Shown piece by piece: positions 16,374 through 24,843 of a stretch of DNA of 55,740 nt (positions are counted from its first letter, which is position 1; every line of letters starts with the position of its first letter). The position numbers were made by a program, and so were the translations under genes. The stretch comes from Selenomonadaceae bacterium. GTDB taxonomy: Bacteria; Bacillota; Negativicutes; Selenomonadales; Selenomonadaceae. Location: contig JAFZIV010000021.1 of assembly GCA_017554235.1 (NCBI GenBank), positions 1 to 55,740 on the forward strand. Direction: 5' to 3'. The notes under the pieces were generated by a model. The model was not told where the DNA came from. It saw nothing but the letters and a program-made list of their open reading frames with translations, and did no database searches.

Positions 16374-17435
16374 TTAACTTGATTTTAACCAATTTGAAAT
16401 TACATTGAAGACTTCATCGTTTTCTGCGCGAGTACCGATAGAAATACGCAGACAATTTTTGAGAGCCTGCGCGGACGGTGAGAAATACCTTACTCCAATA
16501 TCAATCGATTCAAGATAATTTTTAAGTTGCTCCGCCTTTTCGTGACGAATCAAAATAAAATTCGTATGTGAAGGAAAAACTTCAAGCGCGGGAATGTTTT
16601 TAAGCTGTTCAGAGATACGTTTACGCTCGGCAATAGTCATCTGAATACGCGGTGTAAATTCGTCGCGCATTTGGTAGACAATATCAGCCGTTGCCAAACT
16701 CAAAGTATTCATATGATACGGCATAAAAGATTTCCCAATCATACGAGTTACGTCAGCATTAGCAATCATATAGCCGACACGTGCGCCCGCTAATCCGTAA
16801 GCCTTAGAAAAAGTTCTTGCGACAATCAGGTTGGGATATTTCGCGACAAGTTTAAACGCACTATGCCCGTAAAATTCCACGTAAGCTTCATCAATCAGGA
16901 ATGCACAATCGATTGACTTAGCAATTTTTTCAATGTCATCAACCGTCAACGTATTGCCTGTAGGATTGTTAGGGTTGCAGATAACCGCCAAATCTGCGCG
17001 GGATTCGCGAACAGTTTTAATAAATCCGTCAACGTCAACGTCAAAATTTTTATCAAGTTCAAATGGGACGGCTTGACTTTCTGCCGCCTTCGCATAAATT
17101 TTATACATAGAAAAACTCGGCGTAGGATAAACGACTTTGTGACCGTTGCCTCCGAATGTATGAAAAATTTTTTCTATAATCTCGCTTGAACCGCCACCCA
17201 ATAAAATTTGATTCTCCTTGACGGAAAAATTACGCGCAATCTGTTCAACCAGCGAATAATATTCCTCATTGGGATAGCGATTAAAAGCAACATAAGACAG
17301 CCGATTTATAACGCGCTCTTCGACAAGCGGCGGCAAGTTCATTGTTGATTCGTTAGCATTTACTTTTATTCTGTAATCGCGTTCCACTCCGTCATAGGAC
17401 GGCATTTCTTCAAGACCGTTTCGATACGTCAGCAT
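16374..17435 (-). CDS. hisC: Histidinol-phosphate aminotransferase
   Basis: A 353-residue PLP-dependent class II aminotransferase that converts imidazole-acetol phosphate to histidinol phosphate in histidine synthesis. Key segments are NANESTMNLPP, GGGSSEIIEKIF, NPNNPTGN, DEAYVEF and the PLP-lysine region ARTFSKAYGLAGARVGY. No other his gene is nearby. The ATG at 17435 has no Shine-Dalgarno sequence: the upstream 65 bp is a heptamer-repeat array that fills the gap to purH. An internal Met at residue 11 is an alternative start, but it would remove conserved N-terminal sequence. Confidence 0.9.
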   Translation of the reverse strand: MLTYRNGLEEMPSYDGVERDYRIKVNANESTMNLPPLVEERVINRLSYVAFNRYPNEEYYSLVEQIARNFSVKENQILLGGGSSEIIEKIFHTFGGNGHKVVYPTPSFSMYKIYAKAAESQAVPFELDKNFDVDVDGFIKTVRESRADLAVICNPNNPTGNTLTVDDIEKIAKSIDCAFLIDEAYVEFYGHSAFKLVAKYPNLIVARTFSKAYGLAGARVGYMIANADVTRMIGKSFMPYHMNTLSLATADIVYQMRDEFTPRIQMTIAERKRISEQLKNIPALEVFPSHTNFILIRHEKAEQLKNYLESIDIGVRYFSPSAQALKNCLRISIGTRAENDEVFNVISNWLKSS

Positions 17436-17439
17436 TTGT

Positions 17440-17503
17440 TTAGGGAATAAGGAATAGTGAATAGTGAAAAATATTATCCCTTAACCCTTATTCCCTTTCC
17501 CTC
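17440..17503. repeat. Degenerate heptamer repeat array with inverted arms (purH-hisC gap)
   Basis: The left arm reads GGGAATAAGG plus tandem TAGTGAA units; the right arm reads TTATCCCTTAACCC and CCTTATTCCC, the exact complement of the left. The array fills the whole gap between the purH stop and the hisC start. Similar arrays occur at 22150-22232 and 45283-45368, and weaker relatives elsewhere in the window. Confidence 0.75.
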
Positions 17504-17504
17504 C

Positions 17505-18671
17505 TTAATGATAAAATAATCTGATATGTGTCATAGCCATTGCAATATTATATTTGTCGCAAGTCTCAATAACATTATCGTCACGCACCGAACCGCCGGC
17601 TTGCGCAATAAATTCAACGCCGGATTTATGGGCGCGTTCGACATTATCACCAAATGGGAAGAAAGCATCAGACGCTAAAGATACTCCGCGCAGATTTTTC
17701 AGCCACTCAATTTTTTCTTCGTCGGTAAATTTTTTTGGACGTTCAGTGAAAATCCGTTGCCAATCGCCGTTCAATAAATCGTCACTTTCATTTCCAATAT
17801 AAACGTCGATAGCGTTATCGCGGTCGGGACGCTTAACGTCATTTCTAAACGGCAGATTTAAAACTTGCGGACTTTGACGCAAAAACCAAAAATCAGCTTT
17901 ATTTCCTGCAAGTCTCGTGCAATGGACGCGGCTTTGTTGTCCCGCACCAATACCGATAGCTTGTCCGCCTTTCGCGTAGCAAACAGAATTTGACTGCGTA
18001 TATTTCAAAGTTATCAGCGCAATCATCAAATCACGTTGCGCGTCAGCAGGAATAATTTTATTTTTCGTAGGAATATCTTGTAAGCAATCAGCAGAAATTT
18101 TTATGTCGTTACGTTGTTGCTCGAAAGTCACGCCGAAAAGTTGTTTGCGTTCAATCGTCGGCGGCACGTAGTCAGGATTAATTTTCAGAACAAGGTAAGT
18201 GCCTTTACGCTTGGATTTCAAAATTTCCAACGCCTTATCTGTATAGCTCGGCGCAATAATTCCGTCGCTGACTTCGCGCTTGAGATATTCGGCGGTGGAT
18301 TCGTCGCACTCGTCAGATAAAATAGCAAAATCGCCGTAGGAACTCATACGATCCGCACCACGCGCACGAACATACGCGGTAGCAATGGGACTCAATTCCT
18401 TATCGGCGAAATAAATTTTTTTCAGTACATCATCAAGCGGAAGACCAACTGCCGCGCCTGCAGGACTTGTATGTTTAAAAGACGCCGCAGCAGGAAGATT
18501 TGTTGCCGCCTTCAATTCGCTGACGAGTTGCCAACCGTTAAGCGCGTCCAAAAGATTAATATAACCGGGCTTGCCGTTCAAAACTTCAAACGGAATTTCT
18601 CCCGACTCCATAAAAATCCGCGCAGGTTTCTGATTAGGATTGTTACCATACTTCAAAGCCAATTCATTCAT
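17505..18671 (-). CDS. purH: Stand-alone AICAR formyltransferase (PurH C-domain only)
   Basis: A 388-residue enzyme that formylates AICAR with 10-formyl-tetrahydrofolate, the ninth step of purine synthesis. Motifs include LKYGNNPNQKPA, SFKHTSPAGAAVG, the TLKYTQSNSVCYAKGGQAIG segment and the C-terminal FFPFGDNVERAHKSGVEFIAQ-type region. The usual bacterial PurH is bifunctional (about 510 residues); the N-terminal IMP cyclohydrolase domain is absent here, so cyclisation must come from another gene. AGGAGG precedes the ATG. A long leader with its own promoter and an internal terminator hairpin lies upstream. Confidence 0.9.
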   Translation of the reverse strand: MNELALKYGNNPNQKPARIFMESGEIPFEVLNGKPGYINLLDALNGWQLVSELKAATNLPAAASFKHTSPAGAAVGLPLDDVLKKIYFADKELSPIATAYVRARGADRMSSYGDFAILSDECDESTAEYLKREVSDGIIAPSYTDKALEILKSKRKGTYLVLKINPDYVPPTIERKQLFGVTFEQQRNDIKISADCLQDIPTKNKIIPADAQRDLMIALITLKYTQSNSVCYAKGGQAIGIGAGQQSRVHCTRLAGNKADFWFLRQSPQVLNLPFRNDVKRPDRDNAIDVYIGNESDDLLNGDWQRIFTERPKKFTDEEKIEWLKNLRGVSLASDAFFPFGDNVERAHKSGVEFIAQAGGSVRDDNVIETCDKYNIAMAMTHIRLFYH

Positions 18672-18709
18672 AAAAATTTCCTCCTCAAAAAAATTTCCTC
18701 CTTAACGTC

Positions 18710-18740
18710 AAAAACGCGGGCAATTTCCGAACACCCGCGT
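18710..18740 (-). terminator. Terminator hairpin in the purH leader
   Basis: On the minus strand ACGCGGG (18740-18734) pairs with CCCGCGT (18720-18714) and is followed by a run of five T. It lies about 40 nt before the purH start and about 165 nt after the predicted transcription start. It therefore acts either as an attenuator of purH or as the end of a separate small RNA. Confidence 0.7.
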
Positions 18741-18900
18741 TTTTTTGCCGCCTTTGACATTCTCCACTTTGGAAATTTTTAAGTAACTAAGCAAGCTTAA
18801 TTCTTAAAGGACTAGCCAAAGCCCATTCCTGTCGTCTTTCAACTTCAGACTCTTTTTGCAATTAATTGTTTTCGCCCAAAAACAATTAATCAATTCCGCC
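18711..18900 (-). ncRNA. Candidate structured leader RNA or small RNA upstream of purH
   Basis: The roughly 190-nt segment between a promoter and a terminator contains several strong local hairpins: a perfect 12-bp stem (ATTAATTGTTTT with AAAACAATTAAT, around 18855-18890), a GTCT/AGAC hairpin, and AATTAAGC/GCTTAGTT nested in TTAAG/CTTAA (around 18780-18810). It does not match the ZTP, THF, purine or PRPP riboswitch cores as I remember them, nor a 6S-like closing stem. It may regulate purH by attenuation or be an independent RNA. Confidence 0.4.
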
Positions 18901-18907
18901 AAAGCGT

Positions 18908-18936
18908 ATGTTAGCATATCTCAAATTAATTTACAA
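18908..18936 (-). promoter_or_regulatory. Promoter of the purH leader
   Basis: On the minus strand TTGTAA (18936-18931), a 17-bp spacer and TAACAT (18913-18908). Predicted start near 18900. Confidence 0.7.
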
Positions 18937-18997
18937 GTATTGAAGAAAAAATTTTTATAATTCATTACAATTTTTTTATCAAATCGTTTAATTTAAA

Positions 18998-19567
18998 TCA
19001 TTTTTCTTCGCTTAATTTGCGAAGGACTTTGCAGGGATTACCGAAAGCCAAAACTCTGCTCGGAATATCTTTGCTGACAAGAGATTTTGCGCCGATAACG
19101 GTATTGTCGCCAATCGTCACGCCCGGCAAAATTGAAACGTCCGCGCCAATCCATACGTTATTGCCTATGCTAATTGGTTTTGCTATTTCTAAGCCCTCGT
19201 TACGTTTTTCAACGTCAAGCGGATGAATCGCAGTATAAAAACCGCAATTTGGACCGATAAAACATTTTTTGCCAAACTCAATTTTCGCGCAGTCCATAAG
19301 ATAAACGTTGTGATTAAAAAAAGTTCCGGCTCCAAGAAAAATGTTGTAGCCGTAATCGACCATAAACGGCGACATAATCTCTACGGCGTCGACATCAACA
19401 TTTGGAAGAATCTTAGCCAAAATTTTACGCCGAGTTTCATCATCAGCAAGTTTCGTGGTGTTGAAGTCAAGACAGAGGTCTTTAACAAAAATTCTTTCGC
19501 GCATTAATTCTTCATCAAAATTGGCGTTGTACCATTCGCCTTTGAGCATATCAGTTTTTGCAGTCAA
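18998..19567 (-). CDS. Sugar O-acetyltransferase (Maa/NodL type, left-handed beta-helix)
   Basis: A 189-residue cytoplasmic acetyltransferase. The N-terminal Maa-type cap (MLKGEWYNANFDEELMRER) is followed by hexapeptide repeats (IGPNCGFYTAIHPLD with the catalytic His, IGNNVWIGADVSILPGV, IGDNTVIGAKSLVSKD). It transfers acetyl from acetyl-CoA to a sugar such as maltose or a galactoside; the substrate is not determinable. The start is TTG at 19567 with GAGGTG 6 nt upstream; the GTG further upstream lies inside that ribosome binding site. Another acetyltransferase of the superfamily is encoded at 40729-41343. Confidence 0.87.
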   Translation of the reverse strand: MTAKTDMLKGEWYNANFDEELMRERIFVKDLCLDFNTTKLADDETRRKILAKILPNVDVDAVEIMSPFMVDYGYNIFLGAGTFFNHNVYLMDCAKIEFGKKCFIGPNCGFYTAIHPLDVEKRNEGLEIAKPISIGNNVWIGADVSILPGVTIGDNTVIGAKSLVSKDIPSRVLAFGNPCKVLRKLSEEK

Positions 19568-19636
19568 GTTAATCACCTCAAGAATTTTTTCGCACCGTCA
19601 AATAAAAAAATTCCAACGACGTAATGAATAGATTTT

Positions 19637-20209
19637 TTAAATTCCAAATATAGCTTTATTTTTACAAATTCCTATAATTAACAGATTTTGTATCAAATTT
19701 TTCGGTGTTGTATTAAAAAATTTCCTCTCTGAAATATCATATTCGCCTAAATAAATATGGTTTTTTTTATCAACATTCAAACCGTATTCAACCAATTTTT
19801 TTACACATTCATCACGCATAAATTTTCTTTCTTCTTGCGTTGCACTTTGCGGTGAAGAAATTTTTATTTGAATATCAAAAGTAATTCTTTCTGCATTTTG
19901 ACCTTTTGTGAGATTTACAGAAGTCAACATCTTATTATTCTTTGTGAGAAGAAAAATCCTATAGAAATCTTTTACATTTTTATAAAGCTGAAATGCAATT
20001 GGATATTCATCAGAATTTATTTTCAAAGTATATTCCAAATTTCTTCCGAAAAAATTTTCTTCGCTCAAATAACCGCCCTGATTGTTAATACTATTTTTGA
20101 TTCCTTTTTCGCAAATGCAATTATTTCCGAGTAAATCAAATTCAAAATTTCCGACTTGGCAAAGTTTCTTTGAAATTTCTTCGCAAATTTTATCATCAAC
20201 TTTTTTCAT
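19637..20209 (-). CDS. Hypothetical protein, AT-rich gene
   Basis: A 190-residue soluble protein rich in Lys, Asn, Ile and Phe, with scattered cysteines and no signal peptide or membrane segment. I do not recognise it. TGGAGGT precedes the ATG at good spacing, which supports translation. Its base composition is visibly more AT-rich than the neighbouring acetyltransferase and argH genes, and it is followed on the same strand by nothing functionally related. Together with the 108-residue gene upstream it may be a small acquired insertion. Confidence 0.65.
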   Translation of the reverse strand: MKKVDDKICEEISKKLCQVGNFEFDLLGNNCICEKGIKNSINNQGGYLSEENFFGRNLEYTLKINSDEYPIAFQLYKNVKDFYRIFLLTKNNKMLTSVNLTKGQNAERITFDIQIKISSPQSATQEERKFMRDECVKKLVEYGLNVDKKNHIYLGEYDISERKFFNTTPKNLIQNLLIIGICKNKAIFGI

Positions 20210-20295
20210 AAAATTACCTCCAAAACCTTCTTGCCGTATGAAAAATCTTCCCTTCTAAAAAAATCCCAACGAACTCTGCTGAGATTTTTATTTTT

Positions 20296-20622
20296 TCAAA
20301 AATTATTTTTATCAAGAAAATATTTACTTACTTCGTGCTGATAAATTTTTTCATCAACAAACTCAAATTTTTTCCAAAACTCTGCAAGCCTGTTCAATAA
20401 ACTTTTTGTACTTTTTGAATGGTTTTCATTTTCTGACAAAATAATAAAATCTAAATTAGCTGCCGCAACTTCTGTTTCATAAGAAAAAATTCTTGTGACA
20501 TTTTTAAATTTCATTGCAGATATAACTCCAATATTTTGATTGCTGTCAAATTTTTTTGAAGTGTAATTTTCACCATTCATAACAAAATTTTGCAAATTAA
20601 AAATGATTTCTTCGTTTGACAA
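20296..20622 (-). CDS. Hypothetical protein, AT-rich gene
   Basis: A 108-residue acidic protein with no recognised motif, signal peptide or membrane helix. The start is TTG at 20622 because GGAGGAG lies 6 nt upstream; an earlier in-frame TTG is upstream of that site. It lies between the argH terminator and the 190-residue unknown gene, on the same strand as both, with an AT-rich composition like its downstream neighbour. Function unknown. Confidence 0.6.
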   Translation of the reverse strand: MSNEEIIFNLQNFVMNGENYTSKKFDSNQNIGVISAMKFKNVTRIFSYETEVAAANLDFIILSENENHSKSTKSLLNRLAEFWKKFEFVDEKIYQHEVSKYFLDKNNF

Positions 20623-20683
20623 AATAATCTCCTCCAAAAGATTTTTCAAAAATTATTTCGACTTTCAAAATAATTTTTCCTGC

Positions 20684-20719
20684 AAAAAAAACGGTACGCC
20701 CACATCAGTAAACGTACCG
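20684..20719 (-). terminator. Rho-independent terminator of argGH
   Basis: On the minus strand CGGTACG (20719-20713) pairs with CGTACCG (20698-20692) and is followed by eight T. It lies 19 nt past the argH stop codon. Confidence 0.88.
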
Positions 20720-20737
20720 CCAAAAACTTTTTATGCT

Positions 20738-22147
20738 TTATTCTTCACTTTCAAAGCTTGAAAAAATTCTTTGCATTAATTCTTTAGCATAGAAAATTTG
20801 CATTTCAACTTGTTCAGTCGAAGTGCCGCCGTAAGAATCCCGCGCATTTACGCAAGTTTCCGGCTTAATCGCGTCGAAAATATCTTCGTCAAATTTATCA
20901 GAAAAAGTTTTATATTCGTCAAGTTTTAAGTCTTTCAGATAAATTCCGCGCTCAATGCAATGGTGAACAATTTTTCCTGAAATTTCGTGCGCTTGTCTGA
21001 AAGGTAAATTTTTCTTAACAAGATAATCTGCTAAATCAGTCGCGTTGCTGAAATCTTCCTCAACTGCGCGGCGCATATTTTCAGACTTAACCTTCATACC
21101 TTCGATAATCTGCGCGAAAACAATTAAGCAAAATTTAAGCGTCTCTACCGCGTCAAAAAGCCCTTCCTTATCTTCCTGCAAATCTTTATTGTAAGCAAGC
21201 GGCAAAGCTTTCATCGTCGTAAACATCGCCATTAAGTGACCGATAACGCGTCCGGTTTTTCCGCGTACAAGTTCGGGAACGTCGGGATTTTTTTTCTGCG
21301 GCATCATCGAAGAGCCTGTACAATGCGCATCGTCTAATTCAATGAAATTAAATTCGCGACTGCTCCACAAAATTAATTCTTCACTCAACCTCGAAAGATG
21401 AATCATCATAATTGACGCCGTTGACATAAATTCCAAAATGTAATCTCTGTCACTTACCGCGTCTAAACTGTTTCTGTAGAGCAATTCAAATTTCAATTCG
21501 TGTTGAACAAATTTCCTGTCAATCGGAAAAGTTGTACCCGCCAATGCGCCCGCGCCCAACGGCATAAAATCTGCGGAACGATATGCGTTAATAAGTCGCG
21601 CATAATCTCTTTCAAGCATCCAAAAATATGCAAGCATGTGATGAGAAAATAAAATAGGTTGTGCGCGTTGTAAGTGCGTGTAGCCCGGCATAATGACGCC
21701 CAAATTTTTTTCTGCCGCTAAAATAAATTCTTTCATAAGATTTAACAGCAACGCGCAGATTTTTGAAATTTCATCGCGTACATACAAATGCATATCAAGG
21801 GCAACTTGATCATTACGACTCCGCGCAGTGTGTAAACGTCCTCCCGCCTCGCCAATTAAATCCGTCAACGCCTTTTCAATGTTCAAATGAATATCTTCGT
21901 ATTCAGTTTTGAAATCAAATTCGTTATTTTCGATTTTCTGAAGAATTTTATTCAGACCGTCAATAATTTTCTGCGCGTCATCTTCGGAAATAATTTCACA
22001 CTTCGCAAGCATTTTCGCATGGGCGATTGAACCTTGAATGTCATATTTGTAAAGCCGCCAATCAAAATTTATCGACGCTTGAAAATCATTAATCGTCTTG
22101 TCCGTCGATTTTTCAAAACGTCCGCCCCAAAGTTTTTCGTTGCTCAT
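20738..22147 (-). CDS. argH: Argininosuccinate lyase
   Basis: A 469-residue cytoplasmic enzyme that splits argininosuccinate into arginine and fumarate. It has the fumarase/lyase superfamily signature [12 protein letters not shown], the [13 protein letters not shown] segment and the [13 protein letters not shown] segment. It follows argG on the same strand and ends at a good terminator, so the pair forms the last two steps of arginine synthesis. The ATG at 22147 has no Shine-Dalgarno sequence: an AT-rich heptamer-repeat array directly abuts it. The N-terminus ([17 protein letters not shown]) matches the family, so the start is right. Confidence 0.95.
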   Translation of the reverse strand: MSNEKLWGGRFEKSTDKTINDFQASINFDWRLYKYDIQGSIAHAKMLAKCEIISEDDAQKIIDGLNKILQKIENNEFDFKTEYEDIHLNIEKALTDLIGEAGGRLHTARSRNDQVALDMHLYVRDEISKICALLLNLMKEFILAAEKNLGVIMPGYTHLQRAQPILFSHHMLAYFWMLERDYARLINAYRSADFMPLGAGALAGTTFPIDRKFVQHELKFELLYRNSLDAVSDRDYILEFMSTASIMMIHLSRLSEELILWSSREFNFIELDDAHCTGSSMMPQKKNPDVPELVRGKTGRVIGHLMAMFTTMKALPLAYNKDLQEDKEGLFDAVETLKFCLIVFAQIIEGMKVKSENMRRAVEEDFSNATDLADYLVKKNLPFRQAHEISGKIVHHCIERGIYLKDLKLDEYKTFSDKFDEDIFDAIKPETCVNARDSYGGTSTEQVEMQIFYAKELMQRIFSSFESEE

Positions 22148-22149
22148 TT

Positions 22150-22232
22150 TTTAGTGAATAGTGGTTAGTGAATAGTTAATAGTGATCAGTTTTTAACTAT
22201 TCACTATTAACTATTAACTATTCACTATATTC
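22150..22232. repeat. Heptamer repeat array with inverted arms between argG and argH
   Basis: Units TAGTGAA, TAGTTAA and TAGTGAT on the left and TTAACTA, TTCACTA on the right form a long inverted repeat with a short loop around 22190. The array supplies the final codons and stop of argG (residues NIVNS then TAA at 22214-22216) and runs up to the argH start codon. Confidence 0.8.
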
Positions 22233-23434
22233 CCTCCTTTCACCAATGCGCGAACTTTAAGCGGCAATCCAAATAAATTTATAAATCCTGTTGCATCAGC
22301 TTGATTATAAACGTCATCGTGTTCAAAAGTTACAAATTCTTTGCTGTAAAGCGAATAAGGAGATTTTGAACCGGCGGAAATAATATTTCCTTTATAAAGT
22401 TTAAGCTTAACCGTACCGCTGACAGTTTTCTGAGTTTCGTCGACAAATGCCGCCAATGCCTCACGCAAAGGACAGAACCACATACCGTCATAAACCAATT
22501 CGCCATACTTAACAGCTACGTGTTGCTTGAAATGGAAAGTCGCGCGGTCAAGGCAGAGATATTCCAATTCGCGATGTGCATAATATAAAATCGAACCGGC
22601 AGGATTTTCATAAACGCCACGACTCTTCATACCGACTAAACGATTTTCGCAAATGTCAACGATACCAATTCCATTTCTCGCACCAATTTCATTAAGTTCG
22701 GTTACGAGTTCAACGGAATTTTTCTTGACACCGTTAATTGCAACGGGAATGCCCGCTTCAAAGTCAATAGAAATTTCTTCAGGTTTATCAGGCGCATCTT
22801 CAGGAGCTTTTGAGATAAGGAACATTGAATTATTAGGCGCGTTGAACGGGTCTTCAAGGTCTGAACCTTCGTGCGACAAGTGCCAAATATTTCTGTCCAT
22901 GCTGTACTTTTTATTTTCTGCTGCAATCGGAATATTATGAGCCTTCGCGTACTCAATTTCTGATTCGCGTGAATCAAGTTCCCATTCTCTCCAAGGGGCA
23001 ATAATTTTGAGTTCAGGCGCAAGAGCCTTAACCGTCAATTCAAAACGTACTTGATCGTTACCTTTACCCGTCGCGCCGTGTGCAACTGCTTCCGCACCTT
23101 CCGCCTTAGCAATTTCAACGAGTTTTTTAGCGATTATCGGACGTGCAAAGGACGTTCCCAATAAATATTTTTCCTCATAAACCGCATTAGCTTTAAGCGT
23201 CGGGAAAATATAATTTTCGATAAAATCTTTCGTCAAATCTTCAATGAAAACTTTCGACGCGCCGGACTTTAACGCTTTTTCGCGAACAACATTAAGTTCA
23301 TCACCTTGACCTACGTCCGCGCAAACCGCTATAACTTCACAACCGTAATTTTCTTTGAGCCAAGGAATTATTACCGACGTATCCAAGCCGCCGGAATATG
23401 CCAAAACAACTTTTGAAATTTTTTCTTTAGCCAT
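22214..23434 (-). CDS. argG: Argininosuccinate synthase
   Basis: A 406-residue ATP-dependent enzyme that condenses citrulline and aspartate. It shows the N-type ATP pyrophosphatase motif AYSGGLDTS at about residues 13-21, the [12 protein letters not shown] segment, and the [19 protein letters not shown] loop typical of one ArgG subgroup. The start at 23434 is supported by GGAGG; an in-frame ATG at 23473 lies near the promoter. The last five residues and the stop codon are encoded by a heptamer-repeat array, so the original 3' end appears to have been overwritten. It is co-transcribed with argH. Confidence 0.95.
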   Translation of the reverse strand: MAKEKISKVVLAYSGGLDTSVIIPWLKENYGCEVIAVCADVGQGDELNVVREKALKSGASKVFIEDLTKDFIENYIFPTLKANAVYEEKYLLGTSFARPIIAKKLVEIAKAEGAEAVAHGATGKGNDQVRFELTVKALAPELKIIAPWREWELDSRESEIEYAKAHNIPIAAENKKYSMDRNIWHLSHEGSDLEDPFNAPNNSMFLISKAPEDAPDKPEEISIDFEAGIPVAINGVKKNSVELVTELNEIGARNGIGIVDICENRLVGMKSRGVYENPAGSILYYAHRELEYLCLDRATFHFKQHVAVKYGELVYDGMWFCPLREALAAFVDETQKTVSGTVKLKLYKGNIISAGSKSPYSLYSKEFVTFEHDDVYNQADATGFINLFGLPLKVRALVKGGNIVNS

Positions 23435-23477
23435 TAAAAAATTTTCCTCCAAACATAATGATTTTTTAAACATCTAG

Positions 23478-23505
23478 ATTTTAGCACAAAAAAAAACTGC
23501 GTCAA
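23478..23505 (-). promoter_or_regulatory. Promoter of argGH
   Basis: On the minus strand TTGACG (23505-23500), a 16-bp spacer and TAAAAT (23483-23478), about 35 nt before the argG start. No clear ARG box palindrome is visible. Confidence 0.7.
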
Positions 23506-23593
23506 CTTTTAGCGTTGAGATTTAGAGATATTGCATAAGTATAATTAAACTGTTAAAATTTTTAAAATAAAAGTTTAGGTGGTCGAAGCAGTA

Positions 23594-24229
23594 TTGAAAA
23601 ATTATAGGACAGTTGCAGACGAAGAAATTTTTTCTGCAGAGTATGAAATTAAAAAATCAAAATTTATAGCGCATGTAAAGCACGTTGAAACGGAAGAAAA
23701 TGCGCGGGAATTTGTCCAAATGATTCGTAAAAAATATTTTGACGCGACGCATAATTGTTCGGCGTGGATTTTGGGAGAAACAGGTAATCTTCAAAAATCT
23801 AATGATGACGGCGAACCGGGCGGCACGGCTGGCAATCCTATTTTGGAGACGATAAAGAAAAATGAATTGACGAATACAGTCATTGTTGTCACGCGATATT
23901 TCGGCGGCATAAAGTTGGGAGCAGGCGGCTTGATTCGCGCTTATTCACACACTGCCGCGTTGGGATTGGATGCCGCTAAAATTTTTCGTATGACGACGTT
24001 CCAAAAAATTTCCTTAACTCTTGAATATAATTTCCTCGCGCAGGTTGAAAATTTTTTGCGTAATAAAAAAATTACCGTCACCAATTCAGATTATACCGAT
24101 GTTGTGACGTTGACAATTAGGCTTTTGCCTGATGAAGTTGAAAATTTTTTAGTTGAGTTGACAGACTTAACGGCGGCAAATTTTTTACACGAACTTCAAG
24201 AAAAAATTTTAGTTCCAATGGAAATTTAA
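23594..24229 (+). CDS. yigZ: YigZ/IMPACT family protein
   Basis: A protein of about 211 residues with the UPF0029 N-terminal domain (KKSKFIAHVKHV, then the conserved HNCSAWILGE, SNDDGEPGGTAGNPIL and VVVTRYFGGIKLGAGGLIRAY blocks) and the small C-terminal domain. Members are linked to translation-associated or stress functions, but the biochemical role is unsettled. The start is uncertain: TTG at 23594 has AGGTGG about 11 nt upstream, while GTG at 23579 has no ribosome binding site. It is divergent from argG and ends at a terminator shared with the opposing gene. Confidence 0.88.
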   Translation: MKNYRTVADEEIFSAEYEIKKSKFIAHVKHVETEENAREFVQMIRKKYFDATHNCSAWILGETGNLQKSNDDGEPGGTAGNPILETIKKNELTNTVIVVTRYFGGIKLGAGGLIRAYSHTAALGLDAAKIFRMTTFQKISLTLEYNFLAQVENFLRNKKITVTNSDYTDVVTLTIRLLPDEVENFLVELTDLTAANFLHELQEKILVPMEI

Positions 24230-24234
24230 AAAAA

Positions 24235-24267
24235 TCCTCCTCCAAGTTTGGAAGAGGAAATTTTTTT
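24235..24267. terminator. Terminator between yigZ and the SH3 protein gene
   Basis: A 12-nt arm starting TCCTCCTCCAAG pairs (11 of 12) with TTTGGAAGAGGA, and seven T follow on the plus strand. It ends yigZ; on the other strand the downstream A-run also gives a short U-tract. Confidence 0.75.
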
Positions 24268-24300
24268 ACGCCCGTAATCAGTAATGGTTACGCCTTCTAT

Positions 24301-24807
24301 TTAATTTTGATTTCTTCCACGATAATTCCAATCTACTCTATCGGCGAGAATATAACCGTAAGCACCGTTAGGAGCTTTCACAAGGTAGAAATCTGGGGCT
24401 TCCGGAAGACTGAAATAAGCGGCATCGATATACCATACCCAATGACCTGACTGGATTTCCACAATTTTTTGTGAATGTGTTGAGGGACCTTCAAAAAGAG
24501 ATGCACGTTCAATCATCATTCCAATCTTTAAATCATTGGGTTCTTCATCTGAAAGGTAATCCGCAAGCACATAGCCTCTATGTCTGCCGTAACGTACACA
24601 ATAAAAACCGTTTTCATAGTCGCCTATAATGGCTACGCCTTGTCCGAGCGGAATTTGCGTAATTTCATTGGCGTAAACTGAAGGTGACTCCCTCAAAGTT
24701 ATTGACTGTTCACAGTTGGCTACGAAGAGTACGTGAGTTGCCGAAGTTGACGCTGAAAACATTGTAAACGCCATTAAAAACGCCGCAATTAAAATGAATT
24801 TTTTCAA
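24301..24807 (-). CDS. Secreted protein with two bacterial SH3-like domains
   Basis: A 168-residue exported protein: a signal peptide (1-23, ending TSA), then two SH3b-like units (about 30-90: SITLRESPSVYANEITQIPLG...RGYVLADYL; about 95-160: ASLFEGPSTHSQKI...YGYILADRV). SH3b domains commonly bind peptidoglycan or other wall polymers; no catalytic domain is attached. The start is TTG at 24807 with AAAGGCGA upstream. It lies 36 bp downstream of gpmI on the same strand. Confidence 0.78.
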   Translation of the reverse strand: MKKFILIAAFLMAFTMFSASTSATHVLFVANCEQSITLRESPSVYANEITQIPLGQGVAIIGDYENGFYCVRYGRHRGYVLADYLSDEEPNDLKIGMMIERASLFEGPSTHSQKIVEIQSGHWVWYIDAAYFSLPEAPDFYLVKAPNGAYGYILADRVDWNYRGRNQN

Positions 24808-24843
24808 GAAAAATCATCGCCTTTAAAAATTTTCCGCGCAGAT

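Noticed and set aside
18722-18733. PurR box (TTTCCGAACA) controlling purH
   Set aside because: Only one half-site is visible and it lies in a terminator loop; functional PurR boxes come in inverted pairs.
18711-18900. purH leader as a ZTP, THF or PRPP riboswitch or 6S RNA
   Set aside because: I could not find the conserved cores as I remember them, nor a long closing stem between the ends. It is kept only as an unclassified structured element.
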